A stretch of DNA of 64,000 nucleotides from JAIVJG01 sp964236735 (GTDB lineage: Bacteria; Acidobacteriota; Blastocatellia; Pyrinomonadales; Pyrinomonadaceae): assembly GCA_964236735.1 (NCBI GenBank), contig CAXSFM010000002.1, positions 124,001 through 188,000 on the forward strand, in the 5' to 3' direction. How positions within the stretch are numbered: the first letter of the stretch is position 1; each line of letters opens with the position of its first letter. The notes beneath the pieces were generated by a model. That model saw only the letters and a list, made by a program, of their open reading frames with translations, searched no databases and was not told the origin of the DNA. Below, one piece after another: positions 26,584 through 34,245 of the stretch. The position numbers and the translations under genes are program-made.

Positions 26584-28992
26584 ATGTCTCTTCTCTATGC
26601 CGTCACGCTCTTCGTCGCGGCGTTTTTGCTGTTCTGGGTCGAGCCGTTGATCGCGAAGATGTTGCTGCCGATGATGGGCGGCACGCCGACGGTCTGGAAT
26701 ACGTGCGTGCTTTTTTTTCAAGCGATGTTGCTGGCGGGCTACGCCTACGCGCTCGCGCTCACGCGCTGGCTCGACGCGCGCGGGCAGATGTTGGTACATG
26801 CGGGGCTACTCGCCGCCGCCGCGCTCGCGCTTCCGTTTGCTATCTCGGAAGCGACTCTGCGCGACGTGCCGGTGGCGAATGGCAATCCCGTCGTCTGGCT
26901 TTTGTGGCGACTGCTGTTGACGACGGGGCTGCCATTCTTCGTCGTCGCCGCGAGCGCGCCGCTCTTGCAAAAGTGGTTTTCGCAGACCGGCGGCAATTTG
27001 GCGCGCGACCCTTATTTTCTCTACGCCGCGAGTAACGCCGGCAGCCTCTGCGCGCTCGTCTTCTTTCCGCTCCTGCTCGAACCGCATCTCACGCTCAGGC
27101 GGCAGGGCGTCGTCTGGATGTGGACTTACGCCGCGCTCGCCGTCCTCTTTCTGGTGTGCGCGTTCGTGCTGTGGCGCGCTTGCGCTTCACGTTTGAGAGC
27201 AGACAGCGACGAGCGTGACGCACTGGCTGGCAACGAAGCGAGAGACGCGCAAGACGCGAACAACGATGCGAGCGACGCGCCCGAAGCGGACGTCGCGCGC
27301 GACACGCACGAAGAATTGTTGACGACGCGACGCCGCGCGCGTTGGACTCTGCTGGCTTTCGTTCCTTCGAGCCTCGTGCTCGGCGTGACGACTTACATCA
27401 CGACGGACGTGACGGCGGTTCCGCTTCTGTGGATTATCCCGCTCGCGCTCTATCTGCTGACGTTCGTGCTCGCGTTCGCGCGCCGTCGAGTTTTAACTTT
27501 GTCGCTCGCGAGTCGCGTGTTGCCGGGTGCGGCTGTGATCCTCACGCTCGTCTATCTGTCGAGCGCGGCACAGCCGGCTTGGTTCATCGTGCTGCTGCAT
27601 CTGCTCTTCTTTTTTATCGCATCTTTTGTCTGCCACGCGCAGTTGTCGGATGAGCGACCCGACGCGCGACACCTCGCGGAGTTTTATTTGTGGATCGCTC
27701 TGGGCGGCGCGCTCGGCGGAGTCTTTAACGCCATCATCGCGCCGCTTGTCTTTAAGACCGTCGTCGAATATCCACTCGTCATCGTCCTCGCGTGTCTCCT
27801 GCGTCCTCGTCCAGAAGCGCGCGGCGGCGTCGTTGGCGCAGGCAAAGGATTGTTCGGACTCTTGACGCTTCGCACCTCTGCCGTCGAACAGCCGCTGGAG
27901 CAACAATCTTTGACGGACGAAGAGCGCAGGCGCGAACGACAGTTAGATTATCTCTTGCCGCTTGGCATCGGCGTGCTGACCATCGCGCTCGCCCTCATCT
28001 TCACGCCGCTCGCGCTGCAAACGATTGAGAAAGTCGCGGCCATCATCGGCCTGCCGCTGTTCCTGCTCAATCATTTCTTTACGGGGCGGCGCGTGCGTTT
28101 CGCGCTCGGCCTCGCCGCGATCATGCTCGGCAGTCTCGCCTACACGGAGTCCGGCTGGCGGACGCTTCACGCCGAAAGAAATTTTTACGGCACGCTGCGC
28201 GTCAGCATCAATCCTTCGGGGACGCTGCACACGCTCCGCTACGGCAGCACGCTGCACGGGCGGCAACTGCTCGACCCCGCACGAGGCTGCGAGCCGCTTT
28301 CTTACTATCATCGCGAAGGGCCGCTCGGCTCCATCTTCAAGACGTTCAATTTCCAACACGCGACGGCAGCGACGACAGCAACGACAACATCGCCGGAAGT
28401 GGCCGTCGTCGGACTCGGCACGGGCGCGAGCGTGACGTACTCGACGCCGGACGAGCATTGGACGTTTTACGAAATCAACCCGGCGGTCGTCAGACTCGCG
28501 CGCGACCCCGCGTATTTCACATACCTGCAAGACTGCGCCGCCGCGCCCGTCAACATCGTGCTCGGCGATGCGCGGCTGAATTTGCGCGACGCGCGGGACG
28601 GGCAGTACGGCCTCATCATCCTCGACGCCTTCAGTTCCGATTCCATCCCGGCGCATCTCCTGACGCGCGAAGCTCTCGCGCTCTATCTCTCGAAGCTCGC
28701 GCCCGGCGGCCTCATCGCTTTTCATCTCTCGAACCGCACCCTCGACCTCAACCTTGTCGCCAACGGTCTCGCGCGCGACGCGCATGTCCACGCGCTTGCC
28801 TTCGACGATTTGAACTACGAACCCACGAGCGAAAAAGACCCTTCGCGCTGGGTTGTCGTCGCGCGCGATGCGGACGCTCTCGTCCCGTTCAACGCCGACG
28901 CACACTGGCATCCGCTCGATGAGCGCGGAAAAAAATCCGTCGTCTGGACTGACGACTTTTCCAACATCATCAGCGTCTTTCGCTGGCTGTAA
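26584..28992 (+). CDS. Fused multi-span membrane protein and spermidine-synthase-like domain
   Basis: 802 residues. The first 510 residues have about a dozen membrane segments (YAVTLFVAAFLLFWVEPLIA, then PLIAKMLLPMMGGTPTVWNT, a signature of the fused MFS/spermidine synthase family), with an acidic, Asp/Ala-rich cytosolic loop near 215-250 (DARDANNDASDAPEADVA-like). The last 250 residues are a Rossmann methyltransferase-like fold with VAVVGLGTGASVTY, FYEINPAVV, VLGDARLNL and LDAFSSDSIPAHLLT, as in aminopropyltransferases. The substrate is unknown; the catalytic Asp-Asp of true spermidine synthases is only partly present. No Shine-Dalgarno before the ATG, where a palindrome arm lies. Confidence 0.88.
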   Translation: MSLLYAVTLFVAAFLLFWVEPLIAKMLLPMMGGTPTVWNTCVLFFQAMLLAGYAYALALTRWLDARGQMLVHAGLLAAAALALPFAISEATLRDVPVANGNPVVWLLWRLLLTTGLPFFVVAASAPLLQKWFSQTGGNLARDPYFLYAASNAGSLCALVFFPLLLEPHLTLRRQGVVWMWTYAALAVLFLVCAFVLWRACASRLRADSDERDALAGNEARDAQDANNDASDAPEADVARDTHEELLTTRRRARWTLLAFVPSSLVLGVTTYITTDVTAVPLLWIIPLALYLLTFVLAFARRRVLTLSLASRVLPGAAVILTLVYLSSAAQPAWFIVLLHLLFFFIASFVCHAQLSDERPDARHLAEFYLWIALGGALGGVFNAIIAPLVFKTVVEYPLVIVLACLLRPRPEARGGVVGAGKGLFGLLTLRTSAVEQPLEQQSLTDEERRRERQLDYLLPLGIGVLTIALALIFTPLALQTIEKVAAIIGLPLFLLNHFFTGRRVRFALGLAAIMLGSLAYTESGWRTLHAERNFYGTLRVSINPSGTLHTLRYGSTLHGRQLLDPARGCEPLSYYHREGPLGSIFKTFNFQHATAATTATTTSPEVAVVGLGTGASVTYSTPDEHWTFYEINPAVVRLARDPAYFTYLQDCAAAPVNIVLGDARLNLRDARDGQYGLIILDAFSSDSIPAHLLTREALALYLSKLAPGGLIAFHLSNRTLDLNLVANGLARDAHVHALAFDDLNYEPTSEKDPSRWVVVARDADALVPFNADAHWHPLDERGKKSVVWTDDFSNIISVFRWL

Positions 28993-28999
28993 CGCGCGT

Positions 29000-29164
29000 G
29001 TGAATAGTCAATGGTGAATAGTGAATAGTGAATGGAAAGAACAGGTTTTATCTATTCACCATTGACCATTGACTATTCACCACCGCCTTTCACCATTGAC
29101 CATTCACCACTCACCATCCGCTTTCGCCATTTACCATTTACCATTCACCATTTACCATTCACGC
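29000..29164. repeat. Word-built palindrome with extended CACCATT reiteration
   Basis: GTGAATAGTCAATGG (29000 onward) pairs with CCATTGACTATTCAC (29066-29080), then about ten further near-copies of CACCATTTACCATT continue to 29164. The element fills the gap from 8 bases after one stop codon to 4 bases before the selB ATG. Confidence 0.85.
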
Positions 29165-29168
29165 AGAC

Positions 29169-31091
29169 ATGCGCTCCATCATCGTCGGCACTGCCGGACA
29201 CATTGACCACGGAAAGACTTCGCTCGTGTACGTGCTGACGGGCGTGGACGCCGACCGTCTGCCGGAAGAGAAGCGGCGCGGCATCACGATTGATCTCGGC
29301 TTCGCGGAACTCGATCTCGGTGACGTGCGCGTCGGCTTCGTGGATGTGCCCGGCCACGAACGCTTCGTCAAAAATATGCTCGCCGGAGCGCACGGCATAG
29401 ACCTCGTCGCGCTCGTCATCGCGGCGGACGAAGGCGTGATGCCGCAGACGCGCGAGCACTTCGACATCTGCTCGCTGCTCGGCACGCGCGCCGGACTCAT
29501 CGTCATCACGAAGACCGACACGGTGGACGCGGAGCTGCTCGAACTCGTGCGCGCGGAGGCGGAAGAACTCGTCGCCGGATCGTTTCTTGAAGACGCGCCC
29601 GTCGTCTTTGTCAGCGCGCGGACGGGCGCGGGACTCGCAGAGTTGAAAGAGACTTTGCGCCGTGTCGCGCTCAATGTGCCCGCGCGCTCGTCTGAGACAA
29701 TCGCGCGCCTGCCCGTTGATCGCGCGTTCACGATGCGCGGCTTCGGCGTCGTCGTGACGGGCACGCTCGTCGCGGGAAGCATCTCCGAAGGTGAAGAGTT
29801 GGAGTTGCTGCCCGCAGGTCAGCGCGTGCGCGTGCGCGGCTTGCAGGTACACGGCGCGAGCGTCCGTGAAGCGCACGCGGGACAGCGGACGGCGGTTAAT
29901 CTCGGCGGCATTGAGGCGTGTGCGGTCGAGCGCGGAATGCTGCTCGCGCCATTGGGGAGACTCCTCCCGACGCAGATTCTGGACGCGCGCGTCGAAGTTT
30001 TGCGGAGCGCATCACGCCCCTTGCGTTCGCGGCAGCGCGTGCGCGTCCATCTCGGCACGGCGGAGACGCTCGCGCGCGTGCAGGTGCTGGAAGAGTCGGG
30101 CGAGATCGAGCCGGGCGCGAGCGGCTTCGCGCAGTTGCGACTTGAAACGCCTGTCACGACGCTGCCGGGCGAGCGTTTCATCCTGCGCTCGTATTCGCCG
30201 CCGCACACCATCGCGGGCGGCGGCATCCTCGACGCACACGCCGCCAAGCATCGCGGGCGCGAACGCTCTCATGCGCGCGCGAGATTGTCAGCGCTCGTCG
30301 GAGCAAACGCGGGCGCGCGTCTCGCATACTTTGTCGAATCGGCGGGCGAGCGCGGATTGCGTCGTGCTGAACTGGCGTCGCGCACGGGCTGGCGTGATGA
30401 GACGTTAGACAACGCGCTGGCCGAAACGTCGGCGCATGGCGGCACGCTCATCATTGCTGAAGGTGTGGCGGTGACGCGCGAAGTTTTCGAGACGCTTGTG
30501 CGAAAGGCCATCGCGGAGGTCGAGGCGTATCACCGGCGCGAGCCGCTCGCTCGTGGCCTGCCCCGCGAGACTCTGCGTGAACGCATCTTCACGCACGCCG
30601 CGCCGGAAATTTTTCGCGCCGTCATTCAACGCGCCGAAGCGCAAAACGCGCTCGTCTCCGAGCGTGACGTGGTGCGCGCGAGCGCGCACAGTCTCGAACT
30701 CTCAGACGCCGATACTGCGTTGCGCGGGCGTCTCGAAGAAATTTACCAATCCGCTGCGCTCGAAGCGCCCGCGCTTGAAGACGCGCTCGCGCAAGTTGCC
30801 GCTGCCGCCGCCAAACAACGCGCACACGCGCGCAAAATCTTTCAACTCCTGATTGATGCCGGCACGCTCGTCCGCGTCCGCGAAGACCTCTTCTTTCATC
30901 GTGACGCGCTCGCGCGCTTGATCGAGTCTCTGCGCGAATACGCCGCGCTCCACGAGCCGGAGCGCGTGATAGACATGGCCGCGTTCAAAGAACTCTCCGG
31001 CGTCTCGCGCAAGTTCGCCATCCCGCTGCTCGAATACTTCGACCGCGAACGCATCACGCGCCGCGCCGGTGATAAGAGATTGATTTTGTGA
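29169..31091 (+). CDS. selB: Selenocysteine-specific elongation factor SelB
   Basis: 640 residues, normal length. G1 GTAGHIDHGKTSL, switch motif EEKRRGITIDLGFAEL, G3 DVPGHE, G4 TKTD, and the SelB-type domain 2 (DRAFTMRGFGVVVTGTL). From about 400 come winged-helix units that bind the SECIS RNA, ending FKELSGVSRKFAIPLLEYFD. It delivers Sec-tRNA to in-frame UGA. selA, selD, the Sec tRNA or a selenoprotein were not recognised in the window, so these must lie elsewhere. No ribosome binding site is visible because the CACCATT element reaches 4 bases from the ATG. Confidence 0.95.
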   Translation: MRSIIVGTAGHIDHGKTSLVYVLTGVDADRLPEEKRRGITIDLGFAELDLGDVRVGFVDVPGHERFVKNMLAGAHGIDLVALVIAADEGVMPQTREHFDICSLLGTRAGLIVITKTDTVDAELLELVRAEAEELVAGSFLEDAPVVFVSARTGAGLAELKETLRRVALNVPARSSETIARLPVDRAFTMRGFGVVVTGTLVAGSISEGEELELLPAGQRVRVRGLQVHGASVREAHAGQRTAVNLGGIEACAVERGMLLAPLGRLLPTQILDARVEVLRSASRPLRSRQRVRVHLGTAETLARVQVLEESGEIEPGASGFAQLRLETPVTTLPGERFILRSYSPPHTIAGGGILDAHAAKHRGRERSHARARLSALVGANAGARLAYFVESAGERGLRRAELASRTGWRDETLDNALAETSAHGGTLIIAEGVAVTREVFETLVRKAIAEVEAYHRREPLARGLPRETLRERIFTHAAPEIFRAVIQRAEAQNALVSERDVVRASAHSLELSDADTALRGRLEEIYQSAALEAPALEDALAQVAAAAAKQRAHARKIFQLLIDAGTLVRVREDLFFHRDALARLIESLREYAALHEPERVIDMAAFKELSGVSRKFAIPLLEYFDRERITRRAGDKRLIL

Positions 31092-31105
31092 GCGTGGAAA
31101 AATTT

Positions 31106-31213
31106 TTCACCACAGAGGACACGGAGGGTCACAGAGGAAAGACAGAGCAAGGACGAACAGATGCGGTTTTCCTCTCTGCTTCCTCTGTGACCCTCCGTGT
31201 CCTCTGTGGTGAA
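31106..31213. repeat. Perfect 34-bp palindrome (CACAGAGGACACGGAG type)
   Basis: Left arm 31106-31139 and right arm 31180-31213 are complementary at all 34 positions; the 40-base loop contains further pairing words (AGGAAAGACAGAG against CTCTCTGCTTCCT). It begins 15 bases after the selB stop codon. Confidence 0.9.
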
Positions 31214-31445
31214 TCACTGTTCGCCTTCATTATGTCAACGCCGAAGAACTAAACGCGGAATGCTTGTGAAAAACTTTCTTGCTTCTCGCGTCAGACGGCT
31301 GTAACATAAGCGCGCATCCAAAATCAGACCGGTATAGACGACCGGACAATAGTCGCGCCCGACGACATTCGCAAAATTTTAAGCGTCTCTGGGCTTTATC
31401 CGTTAAGGCCGTCACTTTTCTACAAACGAACGCCGGAGGTTCAGC
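31214..31445. other. Gap downstream of selB palindrome
   Basis: Probable promoter region of the small membrane protein at 31446. I see no clear -35/-10 pair; a 61-residue antisense ORF is unsupported. Confidence 0.4.
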
Positions 31446-31664
31446 ATGAAAAGCATGTTAGACGTTTTGCTGGGGATCGTGGGATTAGCCGCGCTCGTGT
31501 TCGCGGTTTATCAATTTTACCTGTTTGCGGCGACCAAAGACCCGAACGGGAATACGCCGCATCTGTGGATGGCGATTGCAGGAGCTGTCGTCCTCTGCGT
31601 CTGCGCGCTCGGCATGTTCCTGCGCCACAATGCTGCGGAAGAAGAAATTCACATCACGCAGTGA
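31446..31664 (+). CDS. Small two-span membrane protein
   Basis: 72 residues with GGAGG seven bases before the ATG. Two hydrophobic segments (MLDVLLGIVGLAALVFAVYQFYLF is cut here to its core GIVGLAALVFAVYQ at about 10-28, and AIAGAVVLCVCALGMFL at 43-60), an intervening polar loop NTPHLWM and an acidic tail AEEEIHITQ. Unknown function. Size, binding site and membrane pattern support a real gene. Confidence 0.75.
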   Translation: MKSMLDVLLGIVGLAALVFAVYQFYLFAATKDPNGNTPHLWMAIAGAVVLCVCALGMFLRHNAAEEEIHITQ

Positions 31665-31896
31665 AGACGAGAAGGGAACTCTCTGACCGTTGATTGCCAC
31701 ACACGACGACGGATGAGCTTCGCGCGCCGCGCAACTGTGACGGCGACGATGAAGGCCAATCCGCCGAACACTCGTGTTTAAGTTGAGAGCTTGCCGCCGT
31801 TTGCGTCCAGACATCGGGATCATCCTGAATGAATGAGACGCTGACGGCGTTTTCTTTTGGCAGGACTTTTGACGACTATTAAGGAGAAGACGCTCG

Positions 31897-32253
31897 ATGC
31901 TCAACACTTCGATGCTCGCGCTGCAAGAGGCCGGAGATCAGGCTTACCGCGCGCCCTCATATTTTCAAGCGGTCTTTCTGGCGTTGCTGGTCGCCGGCGC
32001 GCTGGGCTGGCTGATCGCCGCCGTTCTCGGCTTCGCACGCGCGCGCGCCTTCGGTTCTTCGACGCGCTGGTTCGCGCTCTCGGCGGTCTGTCTCTTGCTC
32101 TATCATCTGCACTTTCTTTTGCTCGGACTCGGACTTTTCAGCAAAGACACAGACCTCGTTCTGAGCGTCGGCGCGTTTCTCAATCTCTTCGTCGCGCTCG
32201 GCGCGCTCTGCGCCATCATCGGTTTCACGCGCCTGACCAATCCAAGACCTTAG
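31897..32253 (+). CDS. Small four-span membrane protein
   Basis: 118 residues; AAGGAG lies nine bases before the ATG. Hydrophobic segments at about 24-48, 57-78 and 88-112 (VFLALLVAGALGWLIAAVL, WFALSAVCLLLYHLHFLLLG, LSVGAFLNLFVALGALCAII). His in YHLHFLLL lies within a membrane segment. No family recognised. It follows the 72-residue membrane protein by 232 bases and converges on hemB, with a shared palindrome between the stops. Confidence 0.75.
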   Translation: MLNTSMLALQEAGDQAYRAPSYFQAVFLALLVAGALGWLIAAVLGFARARAFGSSTRWFALSAVCLLLYHLHFLLLGLGLFSKDTDLVLSVGAFLNLFVALGALCAIIGFTRLTNPRP

Positions 32254-32336
32254 AAATGATGAATGCGGAATGATGAGTGATGAATATCATCAAGAGTGTC
32301 TTTGTCTTTCATTCATCATTCCGCATTCATCATTTC
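32253..32336. repeat. Perfect 24-bp palindrome spanning two stop codons (ATGATGAATG type)
   Basis: Left arm 32253-32276 and right arm 32313-32336 are perfectly complementary (GAAATGATGAATGCGG and its complement). The left arm includes the last base of the TAG of the plus-strand gene, and the right arm overlaps the TGA of hemB by two bases. It should act as a bidirectional terminator. Confidence 0.9.
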
Positions 32337-33306
32337 ACTTTAACTCTCTCGCGGCTTCGCGCGCGTAGTAGGTGATGATGATGTCTGCGCCGGCGCGTCG
32401 AATGCTGGTCAGCGTCTCCAACATCGCGCGTCGCTCGTCTATCCAGCCGCGCTCCGCCGCCGCCTTAAGCATCGCGTACTCGCCTGAGACGTGATAGGCC
32501 GCGAGCGGCAGATCGAAACGCTCGCGCACCATCCGCAACACGTCGAGATAGACGGTCGCAGGCTTGACCATCAGGATGTCCGCGCCTTCCGCGAAATCTA
32601 GTTCCGCCTCGCGCATCGCCTCGCGCGCGTTCGGCGCGTCCATCTGGTAAGCGCGCCGGTCGCCGAAAGCGGGAGCGCTGCCCGCCGCATCGCGGAACGG
32701 CCCGTAGAAGGCCGAAGCATATTTCACGGCGTAAGACATAATGGCGATGTGCTCGAATCCCGCATCATCGAGCGCCTCGCGAATCGCGCCCACCTGCCCG
32801 TCCATCATTGCGGAGGGCGCGACGATGTCGGCTCCCGCCTCGGCCTGACTGACGGCGGTGCGCGCCAGCAGTTCCAGAGACTCGTCGTTCAAGACCTCGC
32901 CCCCGCGTATGACTCCGCAATGACCGTGCGAAGTGTATTCGCACAGGCACGTATCGGCGATGATGACCAACTCCGGCGAGGCAATTTTCACGGCGCGAAT
33001 CGCACGCTGCACGATGCCGTCGCGCGCATATGCGCCCGTCCCCGTCTCGTCCTTCGACTCCGGCAGCCCGAACAAAATGACCGCCGGGACTCCCGCGTCA
33101 AATGCGCCCGCCGCCTCGCGCGCCAGCTCGTCCACCGAGAGATTAAAAACATTCGGCATGGACGGCACTTCGCGTCGCACCCCTTCGCCCGCGCACGCGA
33201 ACAGAGGAAGCACGAGATTCTCGCGCACGAGACGCGACTCGCGCACCATCGCACGCAAACCCTCGCGCCGCCTGAGCCGTCTCGGACGATGTATGAGATT
33301 CGCCAT
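32335..33306 (-). CDS. hemB: Porphobilinogen synthase (delta-aminolevulinate dehydratase)
   Basis: 323 residues. It condenses two 5-aminolevulinate molecules in tetrapyrrole synthesis. Seen: RPRRLRR...RESRLVRENLVLPLF, the metal-binding DTCLCEYTSHGHCG with three Cys (zinc type), the Schiff-base lysines in SYAVKYASAFYGPFRDA (about 197) and ILMVKPATVYLD (about 250), and the C-terminal YHVSGEYAM, TYYARE. Complete and typical. Single gene, no linked hem genes in the window. Confidence 0.97.
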   Translation of the reverse strand: MANLIHRPRRLRRREGLRAMVRESRLVRENLVLPLFACAGEGVRREVPSMPNVFNLSVDELAREAAGAFDAGVPAVILFGLPESKDETGTGAYARDGIVQRAIRAVKIASPELVIIADTCLCEYTSHGHCGVIRGGEVLNDESLELLARTAVSQAEAGADIVAPSAMMDGQVGAIREALDDAGFEHIAIMSYAVKYASAFYGPFRDAAGSAPAFGDRRAYQMDAPNAREAMREAELDFAEGADILMVKPATVYLDVLRMVRERFDLPLAAYHVSGEYAMLKAAAERGWIDERRAMLETLTSIRRAGADIIITYYAREAARELK

Positions 33307-33406
33307 CAGTCCACCATGCTTTCTTAGGTCAGGATTAAAACGAACGTGATGATAACCGCCCCGTACCTACCGCGCAAATCAGAGCCAGGCGCGGGTGTGA
33401 CCCTGC

Positions 33407-33434
33407 TTGACCTTTCAACCTTCATCCCTATAAT
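33407..33434 (+). promoter_or_regulatory. Promoter of tRNA-Met
   Basis: TTGACC (33407-33412), 16-base spacer, TATAAT (33429-33434), 21 bases before the tRNA 5' end. Confidence 0.8.
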
Positions 33435-33455
33435 CACTACTTCAATTCAGCCTGT

Positions 33456-33532
33456 GGCGGGGTAGCTCAGCCGGTTAGAGCGCGGGATTCATAACCCCGA
33501 GGTCGCGTGTTCAAGTCACGCCCCCGCTACCA
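33456..33532 (+). tRNA. tRNA-Met (CAT), elongator type
   Basis: 77 bases including an encoded CCA. Acceptor GGCGGGG pairs with CCCCGCT, D arm GCTC/GAGC, anticodon loop TTCATAA with CAT, T arm GCGTG/CACGC around TTCAAGT. The acceptor begins with a G-T pair, unlike initiator tRNA, whose first pair is mismatched, so elongator Met is preferred; an Ile lysidine tRNA cannot be fully excluded. The anticodon stem has an A-C mismatch next to the loop. Confidence 0.93.
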
Positions 33533-33574
33533 ACATTTTCAATGATTTAATGCATAATTGAACTTGCTGCAATC

Positions 33575-34093
33575 GTGAGCAAAAAGTCTCTCAAGCTTAT
33601 CTTCGCACTATCGCTGTTAGCGGGCGGGTGGAGCCATGTCTTCGCCGCCGCGCTGTGCCCGCATCAAGGGTGCTCGATGTCGGGCGTCGCGGGAGGAGAC
33701 ATGCGCGCGGCAGCGAGCGACGCTAACACGGCAGAAGAGCATTGCTCCGCAGGCATGGAACATTCCGGGCATCAATCGCACGCGGCGGCAGCCGTTGCGA
33801 CGGGCAGCATCGAGACGCAGGCGCGTGAATCGGTTGACCTTCAAGTTGTCATTCAACGCCCGGAGGCTTGCGCGCATTGCGTCTGCGGCGGGCAGACCGC
33901 GCCGGTTGCGAGCGCGTTCGTGGGCGCGTCGAATCAACTGCGCCGCGATGCGGAGGTTTCAGCCGCGCCGCGCGACGTGAAGACGTGTATGCTGCCGGAA
34001 GTCGCTTCCTTTTCGTCGCGCGCGCCGTTCTGGAAGTCGCCGCCCGTCTCTGTTCAGCAGAAGTTTTTACTCACGCATAGTTTCCTCATTTAG
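33575..34093 (+). CDS. Secreted Cys/His/Met-rich protein, probable metal (copper) association
   Basis: 172 residues from a GTG at 33575. Signal peptide (LIFALSLLAGGWSHVFAAA), then short motifs with metal-ligand residues: LCPHQGCSM, EEHCSAGMEHSGHQSH, CAHCVCGG. The C-terminal third (PFWKSPPVSVQQKFLLTHSFLI) resembles nothing I know. It stands before a TolC-like gene and a multicopper oxidase that share a His/Met-rich motif, so copper handling in the periplasm is a reasonable inference. No domain recognised. Confidence 0.65.
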   Translation: MSKKSLKLIFALSLLAGGWSHVFAAALCPHQGCSMSGVAGGDMRAAASDANTAEEHCSAGMEHSGHQSHAAAAVATGSIETQARESVDLQVVIQRPEACAHCVCGGQTAPVASAFVGASNQLRRDAEVSAAPRDVKTCMLPEVASFSSRAPFWKSPPVSVQQKFLLTHSFLI

Positions 34094-34112
34094 CATTCAC
34101 GCCTGAACGTGT

Positions 34113-34136
34113 TTCAGTCTGTCCGTAAAGACTGAA
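34113..34136 (+). terminator. Short hairpin after the Cys/His-rich gene
   Basis: TTCAGTCT (34113-34120) pairs with AGACTGAA (34129-34136), 8-base loop, followed by a pyrimidine-rich stretch with TTCTTTTCTC a few bases on. Confidence 0.45.
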
Positions 34137-34245
34137 GCGCGCACTTCTTTTCTCTCAAATTTAATTTCAATCCAAAGATCGTCACTCGTCGGGGGCGTGT
34201 CTTTCAACGAGCCTGCACTTCTTTGTTTCAAACGGGAGTTGATTT

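Noticed and set aside
29080..29160. Possible CRISPR array
   Set aside because: Units are only 7-9 bases, degenerate and without spacers; no cas genes in the window.
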